Below, in pieces: positions 1 to 7,600 of a stretch of 64,000 bases of DNA. The notes under the pieces are model-generated. The model was given only the letters and a program-made list of their open reading frames with translations. It searched no databases and was not told the DNA's origin. The translations under genes and the position numbers were made by a program. Source of the DNA: Metasolibacillus fluoroglycofenilyticus (GTDB lineage Bacteria > Bacillota > Bacilli > Bacillales_A > Planococcaceae); contig NZ_PYWK01000001.1 of NCBI RefSeq assembly GCF_003049645.1, forward strand, positions 2,015,487 through 2,079,486. Reading direction: 5' to 3'. How positions within the stretch are numbered: the first letter of the stretch is position 1; each line of letters begins with the position of its first letter.

Positions 1-368
1 CCATCTCCACCGCGCGAAAAAGGCGTTCGCCCAGCACCCTTTAATTGAATATCAACGCGCTCATTGTCTGGTGTTATATGCTCTCCTAAAAGTATAGCTC
101 GTCCATCACCAAGCATATTAAAATGACCAAACTGATGACCTGCATACGCTTGTGCTAAAGGCAAGCTGCCAACAGGCTCCTTATTTCCAGCGAACTCTAG
201 AATTGCTTCTTCACTTTGCAATGACAGTCCATTTAAACCAAGCTTTGAGGCAAGCTGCTCATTGAGAATGACAAGCTTTGGCTTCTGAACAGGATTCAAC
301 GCCATCGATGCAAAAAAAGTATGGGGTAGCTGTGCATAGCTGTTATCAAAACACCAGCCACTATTCAT
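1..368 (-). CDS. selO: SelO/YdiU protein adenylyltransferase, N-terminal part
   Basis: SelO-family pseudokinases transfer AMP from ATP to protein Ser/Thr/Tyr residues (family knowledge). The frame is open from ATG at 368 to the window edge, about 122 codons, so only the N-terminus is present. It shows the family pattern [20 protein letters not shown] followed by [16 protein letters not shown] near residues 105-121. AGGAGGC lies 6-7 bases before the ATG. The full family length is near 480-500 residues, so the rest lies left of the window. Identification is confident from these motifs. Confidence 0.9.
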   Translation of the reverse strand, partial: MNSGWCFDNSYAQLPHTFFASMALNPVQKPKLVILNEQLASKLGLNGLSLQSEEAILEFAGNKEPVGSLPLAQAYAGHQFGHFNMLGDGRAILLGEHITPDNERVDIQLKGAGRTPFSRGGD

Positions 369-383
369 AAAATGCCTCCTATC

Positions 384-989
384 TTATTGTAATAATGCTA
401 AATCGTAAATTGTATAATCACAACGATAAATGAATAAATAACGATCATCAATCAATAAGCCTGTTGCCTTATCAATTTCCGTTGCAAAATAGCTTACATC
501 CTCCCCAACAAATGTTGCAAGTGGTTGCCCTGCTTGTGAACGAATTAATACAATCTTATCCTTCCCTATCGTTGAATTTTTCATATCATTCACCATGCGA
601 TTAATAAACGGTACAGAACGATCAAAATTATCAATATCTACAGTTTGTGCATATTCCTCAAAAATATTTGTTAAACCGTCCTCATAAGCTATTAAGCTAC
701 TTCCAACATGCAGCATTTGCTTGCCACCAATCGTAATATCAAGCACTGACGATTTTTCAACAGTATTACCTTCAGCATCCTTCATCGCAAATTTATCATC
801 CGCCTTGATACTAACACTTTTTCCTTTGATTTGGTCAATAATTTGACTACTCTCATCATATGTTTGTATCGTAATTTCTCTCCCTATAAATTGCTCCTTT
901 ATATTGCCAAAACCCCATTGTAAAAGGTTACAACCCGCTAATGTAAGTATTGAAACACCTAATACGAATACTAAAATAAATTTTTTCAT
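384..989 (-). CDS. secreted lipoprotein, DUF5052-like
   Basis: A 201-residue protein with a type II signal peptide: positively charged start, hydrophobic stretch and lipobox LAGC with the lipidated Cys near residue 20. The mature part starts with NLLQWGFGNIKEQF and has a GREITIQTYDESSQ segment resembling DUF5052 lipoproteins of Firmicutes. No enzymatic motif is visible. It should be anchored to the outer face of the membrane. It lies 15 bases upstream of selO on the same strand with a GGGAGAG ribosome site, so co-transcription is possible. The function is unknown and the DUF assignment is by recall. Confidence 0.75.
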   Translation of the reverse strand: MKKFILVFVLGVSILTLAGCNLLQWGFGNIKEQFIGREITIQTYDESSQIIDQIKGKSVSIKADDKFAMKDAEGNTVEKSSVLDITIGGKQMLHVGSSLIAYEDGLTNIFEEYAQTVDIDNFDRSVPFINRMVNDMKNSTIGKDKIVLIRSQAGQPLATFVGEDVSYFATEIDKATGLLIDDRYLFIYRCDYTIYDLALLQ

Positions 990-1053
990 ATGTATAACTC
1001 TCCCTTGCTTTCTTTACTATTTTTACGGTTCATCTTGTAAATAGTTTCATTTT

Positions 1054-1087
1054 AAAAACCCCTAAACCGAGAAACAGGGCTTAGGGG
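1054..1087 (-). terminator. intrinsic terminator of the AraC-type gene
   Basis: On the minus strand an 8-bp stem CCCCTAAG/TTTAGGGG (one mismatch) closes a roughly 14-nt loop and is followed by TTTTTAAAA. It lies just past the stop codon at 1097. Confidence 0.75.
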
Positions 1088-1096
1088 AGTACAAAG

Positions 1097-1954
1097 TTAT
1101 TTAACTGGAATCCAAATTTCAGATACTAAATCTTCCTTAAATGGGTCTTCATCAGAATATACTTCTAGTTCCGCTGTTCCAGCAGGCTCATATGGATTCG
1201 AAGGAAACCATTCAGAATAAATTTTCTTCCAAGCATTTTGCATCGCCTCAGGCATTGGACCAACTACTTCAAACACAACCCATTTTGCTGCTGGAATTTC
1301 TAATGTCGCTAAATGCTTCGGTGTCTCGCCGTTAGCAGCAGTAGCAATCCAATAATCAATCATATTACCTGCATCTTTTTGTGGTAAGCAAACACCTAGC
1401 ACACCTTTAATTTCGCCATTGTTCAGTCTAAATAACTCCGTGTCAGTGCCGTTTTCATTTACTTCATTCCAAAATACCGGAATTCCTTGCAAATTCTCGC
1501 CATTTGAACAATTATATGTTCTTTTAATTCCTACAACTTGAAACGCTTCTTTTTCAATAATTTTGTACTTCATCGGTTCTGCTCCCTTCAAACTCACCTG
1601 GATAACGAGGCGGTTATATGCTTGTAGTACGCATTGTTTTTTTCTTGCATCACTCGGCGTCACACCGTGTAACTTGCGGAACGCCTTTGTAAATGCTTCA
1701 GGAGAATCATAGCCATATTTGTAGGCAAGGTCGATTATTTTTTGTTCTGTCATCAACACTTCCTGTGCTGCCAACGTTAATCTGCGCTTTCTTATATAAT
1801 CAGCAATTGTCATATCTGTTAATAACGAGAATGTTCGTTGAAAATGATAAACTGAACAATTAGCTTCACGTGCGATTTGCTCTATCGTTATATTTTCTAA
1901 CAAATGCTCCTCCATATAATGAATCGCCTTTTGAATCGACTCTATCCAACTCAT
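1097..1954 (-). CDS. AraC-family regulator with GyrI-like effector domain
   Basis: A 285-residue one-component regulator. Residues about 1-105 are an AraC/XylS double helix-turn-helix (IEQIAREANCSVYHFQRTFS, then DLAYKYGYDSPEAFTKAFRK). Residues about 128-285 are a GyrI-like/Rob-type effector domain (MKYKIIEKEAFQVVGIKR). Such proteins (Rob, BmrR-type fold) bind amphipathic ligands and activate efflux or stress genes; that is family knowledge, and the ligand here is unknown. The ribosome site GGAGTGAG lies before the ATG. No obvious target gene is adjacent. A possible 51-codon ORF sits directly upstream. Confidence 0.9.
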   Translation of the reverse strand: MSWIESIQKAIHYMEEHLLENITIEQIAREANCSVYHFQRTFSLLTDMTIADYIRKRRLTLAAQEVLMTEQKIIDLAYKYGYDSPEAFTKAFRKLHGVTPSDARKKQCVLQAYNRLVIQVSLKGAEPMKYKIIEKEAFQVVGIKRTYNCSNGENLQGIPVFWNEVNENGTDTELFRLNNGEIKGVLGVCLPQKDAGNMIDYWIATAANGETPKHLATLEIPAAKWVVFEVVGPMPEAMQNAWKKIYSEWFPSNPYEPAGTAELEVYSDEDPFKEDLVSEIWIPVK

Positions 1955-1972
1955 TACGCCCTCACTCCTTGC

Positions 1973-2128
1973 TTAAAGCATACATCTACCTGTGCTGCCT
2001 CGTCCTGTCATTTTATGCCCACAGTGGACAGGTTTGAAAGTTGAAAAATCCTCTTGGTGCGGATTTTCCGTTCTTAACGATGGTTTATTTTTGAGACTTT
2101 CCATTAAATACGTTTTAATTCCTTGCAT
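1973..2128 (-). CDS. possible small CDS, 51 aa, unknown
   Basis: An ATG-started frame of 51 codons ends 18 bases before the AraC-type gene. AGAGGG lies about 12 bases upstream. The product begins MQGIKTYLMESLKNKP and ends in a Cys/His/Gly-rich stretch (HCGHKMTGRG, then C). I do not recognise it. It may be a genuine small protein, a leader in front of the regulator, or the tail of a lost gene, since the upstream frame closes at a TAG only 11 codons earlier. The rest of 2129-2273 shows nothing else beyond AT-rich promoter-like sequence. Confidence 0.3.
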   Translation of the reverse strand: MQGIKTYLMESLKNKPSLRTENPHQEDFSTFKPVHCGHKMTGRGSTGRCML

Positions 2129-2273
2129 CTTATCAAATGGACCCTCTGATTTATTTAACTAAATATTCAATTTGCATATACCAATACTACACCTTAGAAC
2201 TCAACCTTCGTTAAATCTCTTTTATAATGTGTAGTTATTATGTATGCATACTCCTGTCCATTATAAGGGTGCT

Positions 2274-2657
2274 TTATTCCATAGATGTACATATTTCAAT
2301 ATAATGTCCGTCTGGGTCTGCAACGTAAGCAACAGTTTGCCCCCATGGCTTTACTACTGGCTCCTTCACCACTTTTACCCCCTGTGTACGAAGCGTTTCA
2401 ATTGTTGCCTGTACATCCTCCACCACAAAACCAATTTCAAATGTTTGCGAGGCTGTCAATGCTTCTGGCACTTCCAGTCCTATTTCCTCATTAACTGACT
2501 GACGTGTATTAAACGATAACGTTGTTTGTCCCGTATCAAATTCAACATACGTTCCTTGTTGCATTTTGACAGACAACCCTAAAATATTTTGATAAAAATG
2601 CATTGTTTTCTCTAAATCATTTACATACAGAATGATATACTTCATTGCTAATTTCAT
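2274..2657 (-). CDS. VOC/glyoxalase-fold protein
   Basis: A 127-residue vicinal-oxygen-chelate fold protein (glyoxalase/bleomycin resistance superfamily). It opens with [24 protein letters not shown] and closes with [16 protein letters not shown], which are the two beta-alpha-beta-beta-beta halves. The start is placed at 2657 because AAGGGGTGGGG lies directly before it, whereas the longer frame to 2684 would translate through that ribosome site. Substrate and metal use cannot be read from sequence. It stands alone, convergent with nothing. Confidence 0.85.
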   Translation of the reverse strand: MKLAMKYIILYVNDLEKTMHFYQNILGLSVKMQQGTYVEFDTGQTTLSFNTRQSVNEEIGLEVPEALTASQTFEIGFVVEDVQATIETLRTQGVKVVKEPVVKPWGQTVAYVADPDGHYIEICTSME

Positions 2658-2764
2658 TTTTTCCCCACCCCTTAAAAATTTCAACTATTATTATAACATT
2701 CTGAAAGTATCGTTTCCATCTCACTTGAGAAATAGCAAATTGGAATGAGCTGTTATTTTTGGTA

Positions 2765-2793
2765 TTGACTAATATTTTTTAAACACTAATAAT
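2765..2793 (+). promoter_or_regulatory. candidate sigma-A promoter of the deacetylase gene
   Basis: TTGACT at 2765-2770, a 17-nt spacer and AATAAT at 2788-2793 (TAATAA is one base earlier). It lies about 34 bases upstream of the CDS. The match is moderate and AT-rich. Confidence 0.4.
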
Positions 2794-2826
2794 TAGACAG
2801 AGAAATAGAAGGAGCTATGATAGTTC

Positions 2827-4014
2827 ATGTTAAAAAAAGTAAGCTATTTTATCCTATTTTTTATATTGCTATTTGCAATCAATTTAAGTGAAGGAGAAGC
2901 AAGCGAAGTCAATTATATTACGATAAAAGAGGACGATGTACCTGTTTTTAACAATATAACGAGCAGAGCGTCTGTCGGCTTTTTGAAAATACATCAAACT
3001 TATAAAGTAAATAGCGAAGAGCAAAACTATTGGAAAATAAACTTCGGAAATGGAGTCGGCTATGTAGCTAAAAATCATGCAACAGCGACTTCAAAAAAGG
3101 AAAAAGTATCAAAGGAATATAAATCGAAGAAAATTATTATTATAAATGAAAACACGACTGTTTATGAAAAAGCCTCACCTAAAGCGAAGTCAATTGCTGT
3201 CATTGCAAAAAATCAACGCTATCCAATCGTCTCGAATCATTATTTTAATTGGTATAAAGTGAAAATCGGTGGAAAAATCGGTTATATTCATAAAGAAAAT
3301 ACTGAAAAGGATAAGGGCATCCCCGTCCTCATGTACCATCATTTACTGCCTGATGCCCTAAACAAAAAGTTTCGTGATATATCTGCAGTAACTTCTGTTG
3401 AAAATTTTGAAGCACAAATGAAATGGCTATCCGACAACGGCTATCAAACCATTTTATTACAGGATTTAGAGCAATTTTTAAATAAAGAAATAAATTTACC
3501 TGGGAAAGTCGTAGCGATTACATTTGATGATGGACTAAAATCCAATTATCTATATGGGCACCCTATTTTAAAGAAGTATCATTTCCAAGCTACTGAGTTT
3601 TTAATTACAAGCAGAATTCATCTTGACAAAACACCAGACTTCACCCCTGATGCCATTCAAACTTTAAGCATAACCGAAGTCGAGGCAATGAAGGACATAT
3701 TCGACCTTCAAAGTCACACACATAATTTACATGCGGCGGAAAACGGAAAAAGCCATGTCCTGCTCAAAAGCTATGAAGAAGTAAAAAATGATTTCCAAAT
3801 GAATATCGATATGATTGATTCACAATATATGGCCTACCCATTCGGTCAGCACAAAAGGCAAACAATTAAAATTTTGAAAGAACTCGATATGAAAATGGCC
3901 TTTACAATCAAAAAAGGAAAGGTCAAAATCGGTGATAACCCTTATAAATTAAAACGGCTAGCTGTCAATTACGACCATACATTAGAGGAATTCATTGAAT
4001 TAGTGGAAAACTAG
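2827..4014 (+). CDS. secreted SH3-domain polysaccharide deacetylase
   Basis: A 395-residue exported protein: signal peptide at residues about 1-25, two bacterial SH3-like segments (about 30-85 and 100-155, each with WYKV/YWKI and GYV/GYI patterns), then a NodB deacetylase domain from about 165. NodB motifs visible are VLMYHHLLP, AITFDDG (catalytic and metal Asp) and SHTHNLH (metal His-x3-His). It likely deacetylates peptidoglycan or another N-acetylated wall polymer, with the SH3 domains binding cell wall (inference). GAAGGAG precedes the ATG by about 12 bases. A strong terminator follows. Confidence 0.9.
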   Translation: MLKKVSYFILFFILLFAINLSEGEASEVNYITIKEDDVPVFNNITSRASVGFLKIHQTYKVNSEEQNYWKINFGNGVGYVAKNHATATSKKEKVSKEYKSKKIIIINENTTVYEKASPKAKSIAVIAKNQRYPIVSNHYFNWYKVKIGGKIGYIHKENTEKDKGIPVLMYHHLLPDALNKKFRDISAVTSVENFEAQMKWLSDNGYQTILLQDLEQFLNKEINLPGKVVAITFDDGLKSNYLYGHPILKKYHFQATEFLITSRIHLDKTPDFTPDAIQTLSITEVEAMKDIFDLQSHTHNLHAAENGKSHVLLKSYEEVKNDFQMNIDMIDSQYMAYPFGQHKRQTIKILKELDMKMAFTIKKGKVKIGDNPYKLKRLAVNYDHTLEEFIELVEN

Positions 4015-4020
4015 CCTACT

Positions 4021-4075
4021 AACGAAAAACTGCGTGAAAACCTCCAAATTAGAGGGCTTCACGCAGTTTTTCGTT
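4021..4075 (+). terminator. strong hairpin terminator after the deacetylase gene
   Basis: Perfect 18-bp arms at 4021-4038 and 4058-4075 enclose a 19-nt loop. The right arm ends in GCAGTTTTTCGTT, giving the T-rich tail. The symmetry allows action in both directions. Confidence 0.85.
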
Positions 4076-4154
4076 GACAGTGCAAATTTAATCAAAATAA
4101 AAAGCCGCATTACTGCGACCGATTTCGATTTACTATATATTCATTTTTTAAAAT

Positions 4155-4221
4155 TAAAGGCGCAGATTCCTTTGGAATCTTTTGCGCCCTAAAAAATGAT
4201 GGCTAACCAACCATCATTTTT
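4155..4221. repeat. two consecutive palindromic hairpins
   Basis: The first hairpin, about 4158-4189, pairs AGGCGCAGATTCC with GGAATCTTTTGCGCC around a TTT loop. The second, 4192-4221, is a perfect 11-bp inverted repeat AAAAATGATGG/CCATCATTTTT with an 8-nt loop. The A-run and T-run edges make the second look like a bidirectional terminator. No gene lies between 4015 and 4423. The remainder (4222-4423) holds only TTAATGC-rich sequence and the promoter region of the next small gene. Confidence 0.6.
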
Positions 4222-4423
4222 ATTATTGCCAATAGGAATAAATTTATTCAAAAAAGATGGTTGTCATGTATAGAGGTTAATGCACTAACGACATACTGCT
4301 GCCAGCATAATCGGCATTGTGCTTAATGCTCAGTTAATGCAAAGTATTAACAATCATAAATTAAAATACCTCCCATATTTTTAGCATATAATCTAATATC
4401 AATAAAAAAGGAGGTGTAGCTAT

Positions 4424-4606
4424 ATGTTTAAACTTGGTAATTTTTTGATTGTATCAGGCATATTACTTATACTTTTATCTGCAATAGGAAGTTTCTTAAG
4501 TTTTTTACCTGAAATAATAAATGGTTACTATTTATCAAGTGCTGGTGCAACTTTCACTGTTGCAGGAATAACCATTAATAAAAGATATCCACTTAATAGA
4601 AGGTAA
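4424..4606 (+). CDS. small two-helix membrane protein, unknown
   Basis: A 60-residue protein with a very good ribosome site (AAAGGAGGTG, 8 bases from ATG). Two hydrophobic helices are predictable by eye: residues about 7-30 and 38-52, with a basic tail KRYPLNRR. I recognise no family. A weak hairpin (CAGCTA/CTAGCTG, 4618-4641) follows. It lies in the accessory patch next to the integrase relic. Confidence 0.6.
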   Translation: MFKLGNFLIVSGILLILLSAIGSFLSFLPEIINGYYLSSAGATFTVAGITINKRYPLNRR

Positions 4607-4778
4607 TCAGATAGAAAACAGCTAATTAATTACCTAGCTGAAACCCAAGTGCTGTCAACATTTCTATACCTCAATTACTGCACATTTTTGTACATATTAG
4701 ATTCAGCCAACAATAAAATTCATATCGTCACCCTTCTTTCCTTAAACACATAGGATACATTTAAGGCTATTTATCACT

Positions 4779-5072
4779 ATGAAAGAAAAGGGGATATTGA
4801 TAAGAATGGTTAAAAATAATCCACAACAACCTTCAGATATAACAGATATTCAGATAGCTAGACTTGCATATATCGGCGCTTCAATTGCAACATTGGGCGA
4901 CGCCCTTTCTGCTGTTGCAGCAGGTTTAGCATTAAATGCTTTAGAAAAATCAAGTAACCAAAATCCTCAAAATCAAAATAGTGACCAATCTAAAGATGTA
5001 GAGGACTTACAAAAACAGATAGACTATTTAATAAATGAATTAAAACAAGTAAAAAAAATGATGCGATATTGA
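4779..5072 (+). CDS. small protein with Ala-rich helix and C-terminal coiled coil
   Basis: 97 codons from ATG 4779. A start at ATG 4806 (88 residues), with AAAGGGG 12 bases upstream, is equally plausible. Features are a segment about 22-55 rich in Ala and Leu (RLAYIGASIATLGDALSAVAAGLAL, amphipathic to hydrophobic), an Asn/Gln linker, and a heptad-like tail (VEDLQKQIDYLINELKQVKKMM) that should form a coiled coil. I cannot name the family. It resembles small Bacillales proteins of unknown function. A palindromic terminator follows directly. Confidence 0.55.
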   Translation: MKEKGILIRMVKNNPQQPSDITDIQIARLAYIGASIATLGDALSAVAAGLALNALEKSSNQNPQNQNSDQSKDVEDLQKQIDYLINELKQVKKMMRY

Positions 5073-5100
5073 CCAATTAATTGGTCAATTTTGTTATTTT
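5069..5100 (+). terminator. perfect-palindrome terminator
   Basis: A perfect 20-nt palindrome (TTGACCAATT/AATTGGTCAA, 5069-5088) overlaps the stop codon of the preceding gene and runs into TTTTGTTATTTT. Confidence 0.6.
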
Positions 5101-5191
5101 CTGACCTGTCATACTGCGGATTTTGATTCAAGAATAAATACTTAATAATTTCTCATACTAACTTTAATAACCGAGTGAGGATGTGATTGAT

Positions 5192-5350
5192 TTGGTAAAA
5201 ACAAAGTTCGCAGCTCTTGAACCTGAGCAACTTAATGAAATAAAACATCTGGAAGAAAAATTAGAAGTAACATTAATTGCTTATGACCTCTATGAAACTG
5301 AAGGGCAAACACAGCAAGGAAATGATTCCGGCGTCATTAACCCATCGTAA
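5192..5350 (+). CDS. small protein, 52 aa, TTG start
   Basis: A frame of 52 codons starting TTG-GTA-AAA, with GAGG 11 bases upstream. A GTG three codons earlier sits too close to that site. The product reads MVKTKFAALEPEQLNEIKHL and continues into EVTLIAYDLYE, a pattern resembling short Bacillales proteins of the form FAxLxxEQLxxIxxLExxLxVTLIAYD (recalled, not searched). The function is unknown. A 9-bp hairpin with a T-tract follows the stop, supporting a real transcription unit. Confidence 0.55.
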   Translation: MVKTKFAALEPEQLNEIKHLEEKLEVTLIAYDLYETEGQTQQGNDSGVINPS

Positions 5351-5365
5351 AGCTTGCCTTTTAGT

Positions 5366-5403
5366 AATGTTTGAGTTCTTTGGATTCAAACATTTTTTCT
5401 TTT
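5366..5403 (+). terminator. intrinsic terminator
   Basis: Perfect 9-bp arms AATGTTTGA (5366-5374) and TCAAACATT (5386-5394) with an 11-nt loop, then TTTTCTTTTT. Confidence 0.75.
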
Positions 5404-5577
5404 TAAAGCAATTTTCATTGTGCTTAGTAAAACCCCACATAAACAATTACATTTGGTATATAAGTTCTCATACTCTGCTCGTAGTTCAGCGATATTATAC
5501 AATCTCTCACCTGCCTTTAAACTTGTTAAATGAACCGTGCATTAAAATTAATTAGTGAAGCAATGAAATATTAGCAG

Positions 5578-5671
5578 TAACCGAAGCTGAGTTACCCTTG
5601 GCTAAAGGAATAGAATTCAATATAAAAGGGCGTTCTTTCGCAGACTATTTCGAGGAATGGGTAAAAACGTA
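5578..5671 (+). pseudogene. tyrosine integrase relic, N-terminal fragment
   Basis: In one frame the stretch reads AVTEAELPLAKGIEFNIKGR followed by SFADYFEEWVKT, then a stop. This matches the Arm/SAM-like N-terminal part of phage-type tyrosine integrases (GxxFxxxSxTFADYFEEWxxTYK). The frame is open on neither side. Together with the C-terminal fragment at 5908-6087 it looks like one integrase gene that lost its middle. Between 5404 and 5577 there is no intact gene; a minus-strand frame near 5400-5555 is noted separately. Confidence 0.6.
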
Positions 5672-5907
5672 AAATCTCAATATGGTTGATAGTGTGAATC
5701 GTGTACTAGCATATTACCTATGCAAAAGCTAAATACGCACATAAGGGCATGTGTAAGGGACACAAAATAATAATTGATAAACAATAGTTTAAAAATTAAT
5801 TCTGGCACAGCCTGTAACACCACACGATTTACTATTTTATCATCCGAACAGTGTAGGCTGCATAGAACGAATAAAGTGCTCACAGGCATTTTAAATAGGC
5901 TAGAAAG

Positions 5908-6087
5908 ATGCATGGCTTACGATATACACATGCGAGTGTACTACTTTATAAAGGAGCAAATATTCACTCTGTATCAAAACGGCTCGGACACGCTGATATT
6001 CAAACAACATTAAATCATTATTCTCACGTATTAAAAGAAATGGAACAACGTGACGAATTAATCGCGGTGAATGTCTATGTACAATAA
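5908..6087 (+). pseudogene. tyrosine integrase relic, C-terminal catalytic fragment
   Basis: The frame reads MHGLRYTHASVLLYKGANIH and continues SVSKRLGHADIQTTLNHYSH with an LKEMEQRDEL tail. This is the box II part of the phage integrase family: the HxLRxTHAS Arg, the LGH motif and the catalytic Tyr in NHYSH. An in-frame TAG a few codons upstream and the missing middle mark it as a pseudogene. It points toward tRNA-Arg about 165 bases away, the usual geometry of a tRNA-targeting integrase. Confidence 0.8.
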
Positions 6088-6171
6088 GCTTTTAAGGATG
6101 TTTACCTTGTATACATTTTGTATACCTAAATTCAAAACTCTACCGTTTTCTATCGTATTCCAAGAAAAGTA

Positions 6172-6215
6172 AAAGACGTTAGAAACATTGATATATCAAT
6201 ATTTCTAACGTCTTT
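6172..6215. terminator. 44-nt palindrome between integrase relic and tRNA-Arg
   Basis: Perfect 14-bp arms (6172-6185 and 6202-6215, AAAGACGTTAGAAA and its complement). Its 16-nt centre is itself almost palindromic (ATTGATATATCAAT). It is flanked by A- and T-runs, so it can terminate the tRNA from the right and the former integrase from the left. Confidence 0.75.
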
Positions 6216-6251
6216 ATTCTCACACTCTCACATGTGATTTTTACTAAAAAA

Positions 6252-6325
6252 CGTCCCCAGTAGGATTCGAACCTACGACCGCGAGCTTAGAAGGCCCGTG
6301 CTCTATCCAGCTGAGCTATGGAGAC
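6252..6325 (-). tRNA. tRNA-Arg(TCT)
   Basis: A 74-nt cloverleaf on the minus strand. The acceptor is GTCTCCA/TGGGGAC with discriminator G, the D arm is GCTC/GAGC, the anticodon stem is CGGGC/GCTCG with loop CTTCTAA (anticodon TCT, reading AGA), and the T arm is GTAGG-TTCGAAT-CCTAC. No CCA is encoded. The 3' end faces the integrase relic. Confidence 0.95.
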
Positions 6326-6369
6326 AATTGCTTTAATAACATACATAACTGGTATTAAAGACAATATTT

Positions 6370-6398
6370 ATTATATGAATAAAGCATCGTAAAGTCAA
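6370..6398 (-). promoter_or_regulatory. sigma-A promoter of tRNA-Arg
   Basis: On the minus strand TTGACT (6393-6398), a 17-nt spacer and a perfect TATAAT (6370-6375), about 45 bases upstream of the tRNA. Confidence 0.75.
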
Positions 6399-6412
6399 TA
6401 TAATTTTTAAAA

Positions 6413-6919
6413 TTATTGCTGTTCAAATTGTACTGTTTCGAATAATTCAGCTTGGCGGGTAAAACATTCTATGATGTACTTTGTGTGTTCCTTTCTCAGA
6501 ACGACATAGCTTTGCTCGCGGCGCCCTCTCGGCATTAATAAGCTGCCCGGGTTGATGTAGAGAATGCCATCAATCATCTCGGCACCAAGCAAATGGGAAT
6601 GTCCGAAGCAACAAATCGTCGCACCAAGCTCTTTCGCACGATATGTTAAGTTTAATAATGACGATTTGACTTGGAATAGATGACCATGTGTGACGAAAAT
6701 TTTTACATCCCCATGTGATACTACTTGCTCATCAGGAAAGCGAGTGTCCGTATGGTCACAATTGCCACGCACCCGAATCATCCCTGCCAAATGAGGGTGC
6801 TCATATGAAAGTTCGCTATCTCCACAGTGGATTAGTACATCAATATCTTCATGTTGGTTGCGTACATGACGAATTACCTCTGCATCCCCATGCGTGTCGC
6901 TCATTACTAGTATTTTCAT
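6413..6919 (-). CDS. ysnB: YfcE/MJ0936-type metallophosphoesterase (YsnB)
   Basis: A 168-residue calcineurin-like phosphodiesterase. Metal-site motifs are in order: SDTHGD (7-12), HCGDSE (31-36), RGNCDH (50-55), THGH (77-80) and FGHSH (104-108). It likely hydrolyses a phosphodiester or nucleotide; the true substrate is not known. It sits directly downstream of rdgB and rph, as in B. subtilis, with GGGGGCAG before the ATG. Confidence 0.9.
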   Translation of the reverse strand: MKILVMSDTHGDAEVIRHVRNQHEDIDVLIHCGDSELSYEHPHLAGMIRVRGNCDHTDTRFPDEQVVSHGDVKIFVTHGHLFQVKSSLLNLTYRAKELGATICCFGHSHLLGAEMIDGILYINPGSLLMPRGRREQSYVVLRKEHTKYIIECFTRQAELFETVQFEQQ

Positions 6920-7004
6920 ATTTACTGCCCCCTCTTTATTGCAATAAAGTGCTTCTTCAGCTCGTGAGGTTTGTGTATATTCCCCTCGGATTATTAATAT
7001 AAGA

Positions 7005-7598
7005 TTAAATTAACGTTGGAAGTGCGTCTGCTAATTTGCGAATGGCGTTGCCACGATGTGAAATGGCGCCTTTTTCCTCTGGTGAAAGCTCTGCCATTGA
7101 GCGCTGTAAATGAGGCACGTAAAAAATTGGATCATAGCCGAATCCGTTTGTACCGCGCTTCTCTTGTAAAATATAGCCCTCGCATGTGCCAAATACTGTA
7201 TATGTTTCTAATTTAGGCCCTGCAACTGCCAATGCGCAGCAAAAACGTGCTGTCCGTTGTTCCTCAGGCACACCTTGAAGCTTTTCTAACACTTTAACAA
7301 TATTCGCCTCATCATCGTGATCTCCTGCATAACGCGCTGAATAGACGCCTGGTTCTCCGTTTAATACATCAATTGCTAAACCGCTGTCATCTGCGATTAC
7401 AAGCATTTGAAGTGACTCGGCTAAAGCCTCCGCCTTTAATATTGCATTTTCTTCAAATGTTGTGCCAGTTTCTTCGATTTCCATGTGTGGCGCAACATCA
7501 AACATTGTGACTACCTCATAGCCGAGCGGTGTAAATAACGCTTCAAAATCTTTTGCTTTGCCTTTATTTTTTGTTGCAATTACTACTTGCTTTGTCAT
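7005..7598 (-). CDS. rdgB: XTP/dITP diphosphatase (RdgB/YsnA)
   Basis: A 197-residue Ham1/RdgB-family nucleotide-pool sanitiser that hydrolyses ITP, dITP and XTP to monophosphates. Motifs are [15 protein letters not shown] at the N-terminus, [20 protein letters not shown] and a [14 protein letters not shown] loop, then SHRGNA near the C-terminus. It starts two bases after the rph stop, so the two are translationally linked, and its ribosome site lies in the end of rph. Confidence 0.95.
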   Translation of the reverse strand: MTKQVVIATKNKGKAKDFEALFTPLGYEVVTMFDVAPHMEIEETGTTFEENAILKAEALAESLQMLVIADDSGLAIDVLNGEPGVYSARYAGDHDDEANIVKVLEKLQGVPEEQRTARFCCALAVAGPKLETYTVFGTCEGYILQEKRGTNGFGYDPIFYVPHLQRSMAELSPEEKGAISHRGNAIRKLADALPTLI

Positions 7599-7600
7599 CG

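Noticed and set aside
5677-5913. Minus-strand 78-codon frame in the integrase patch
   Set aside because: It overlaps the integrase relic interval, lacks a ribosome site and shows no recognisable domain.
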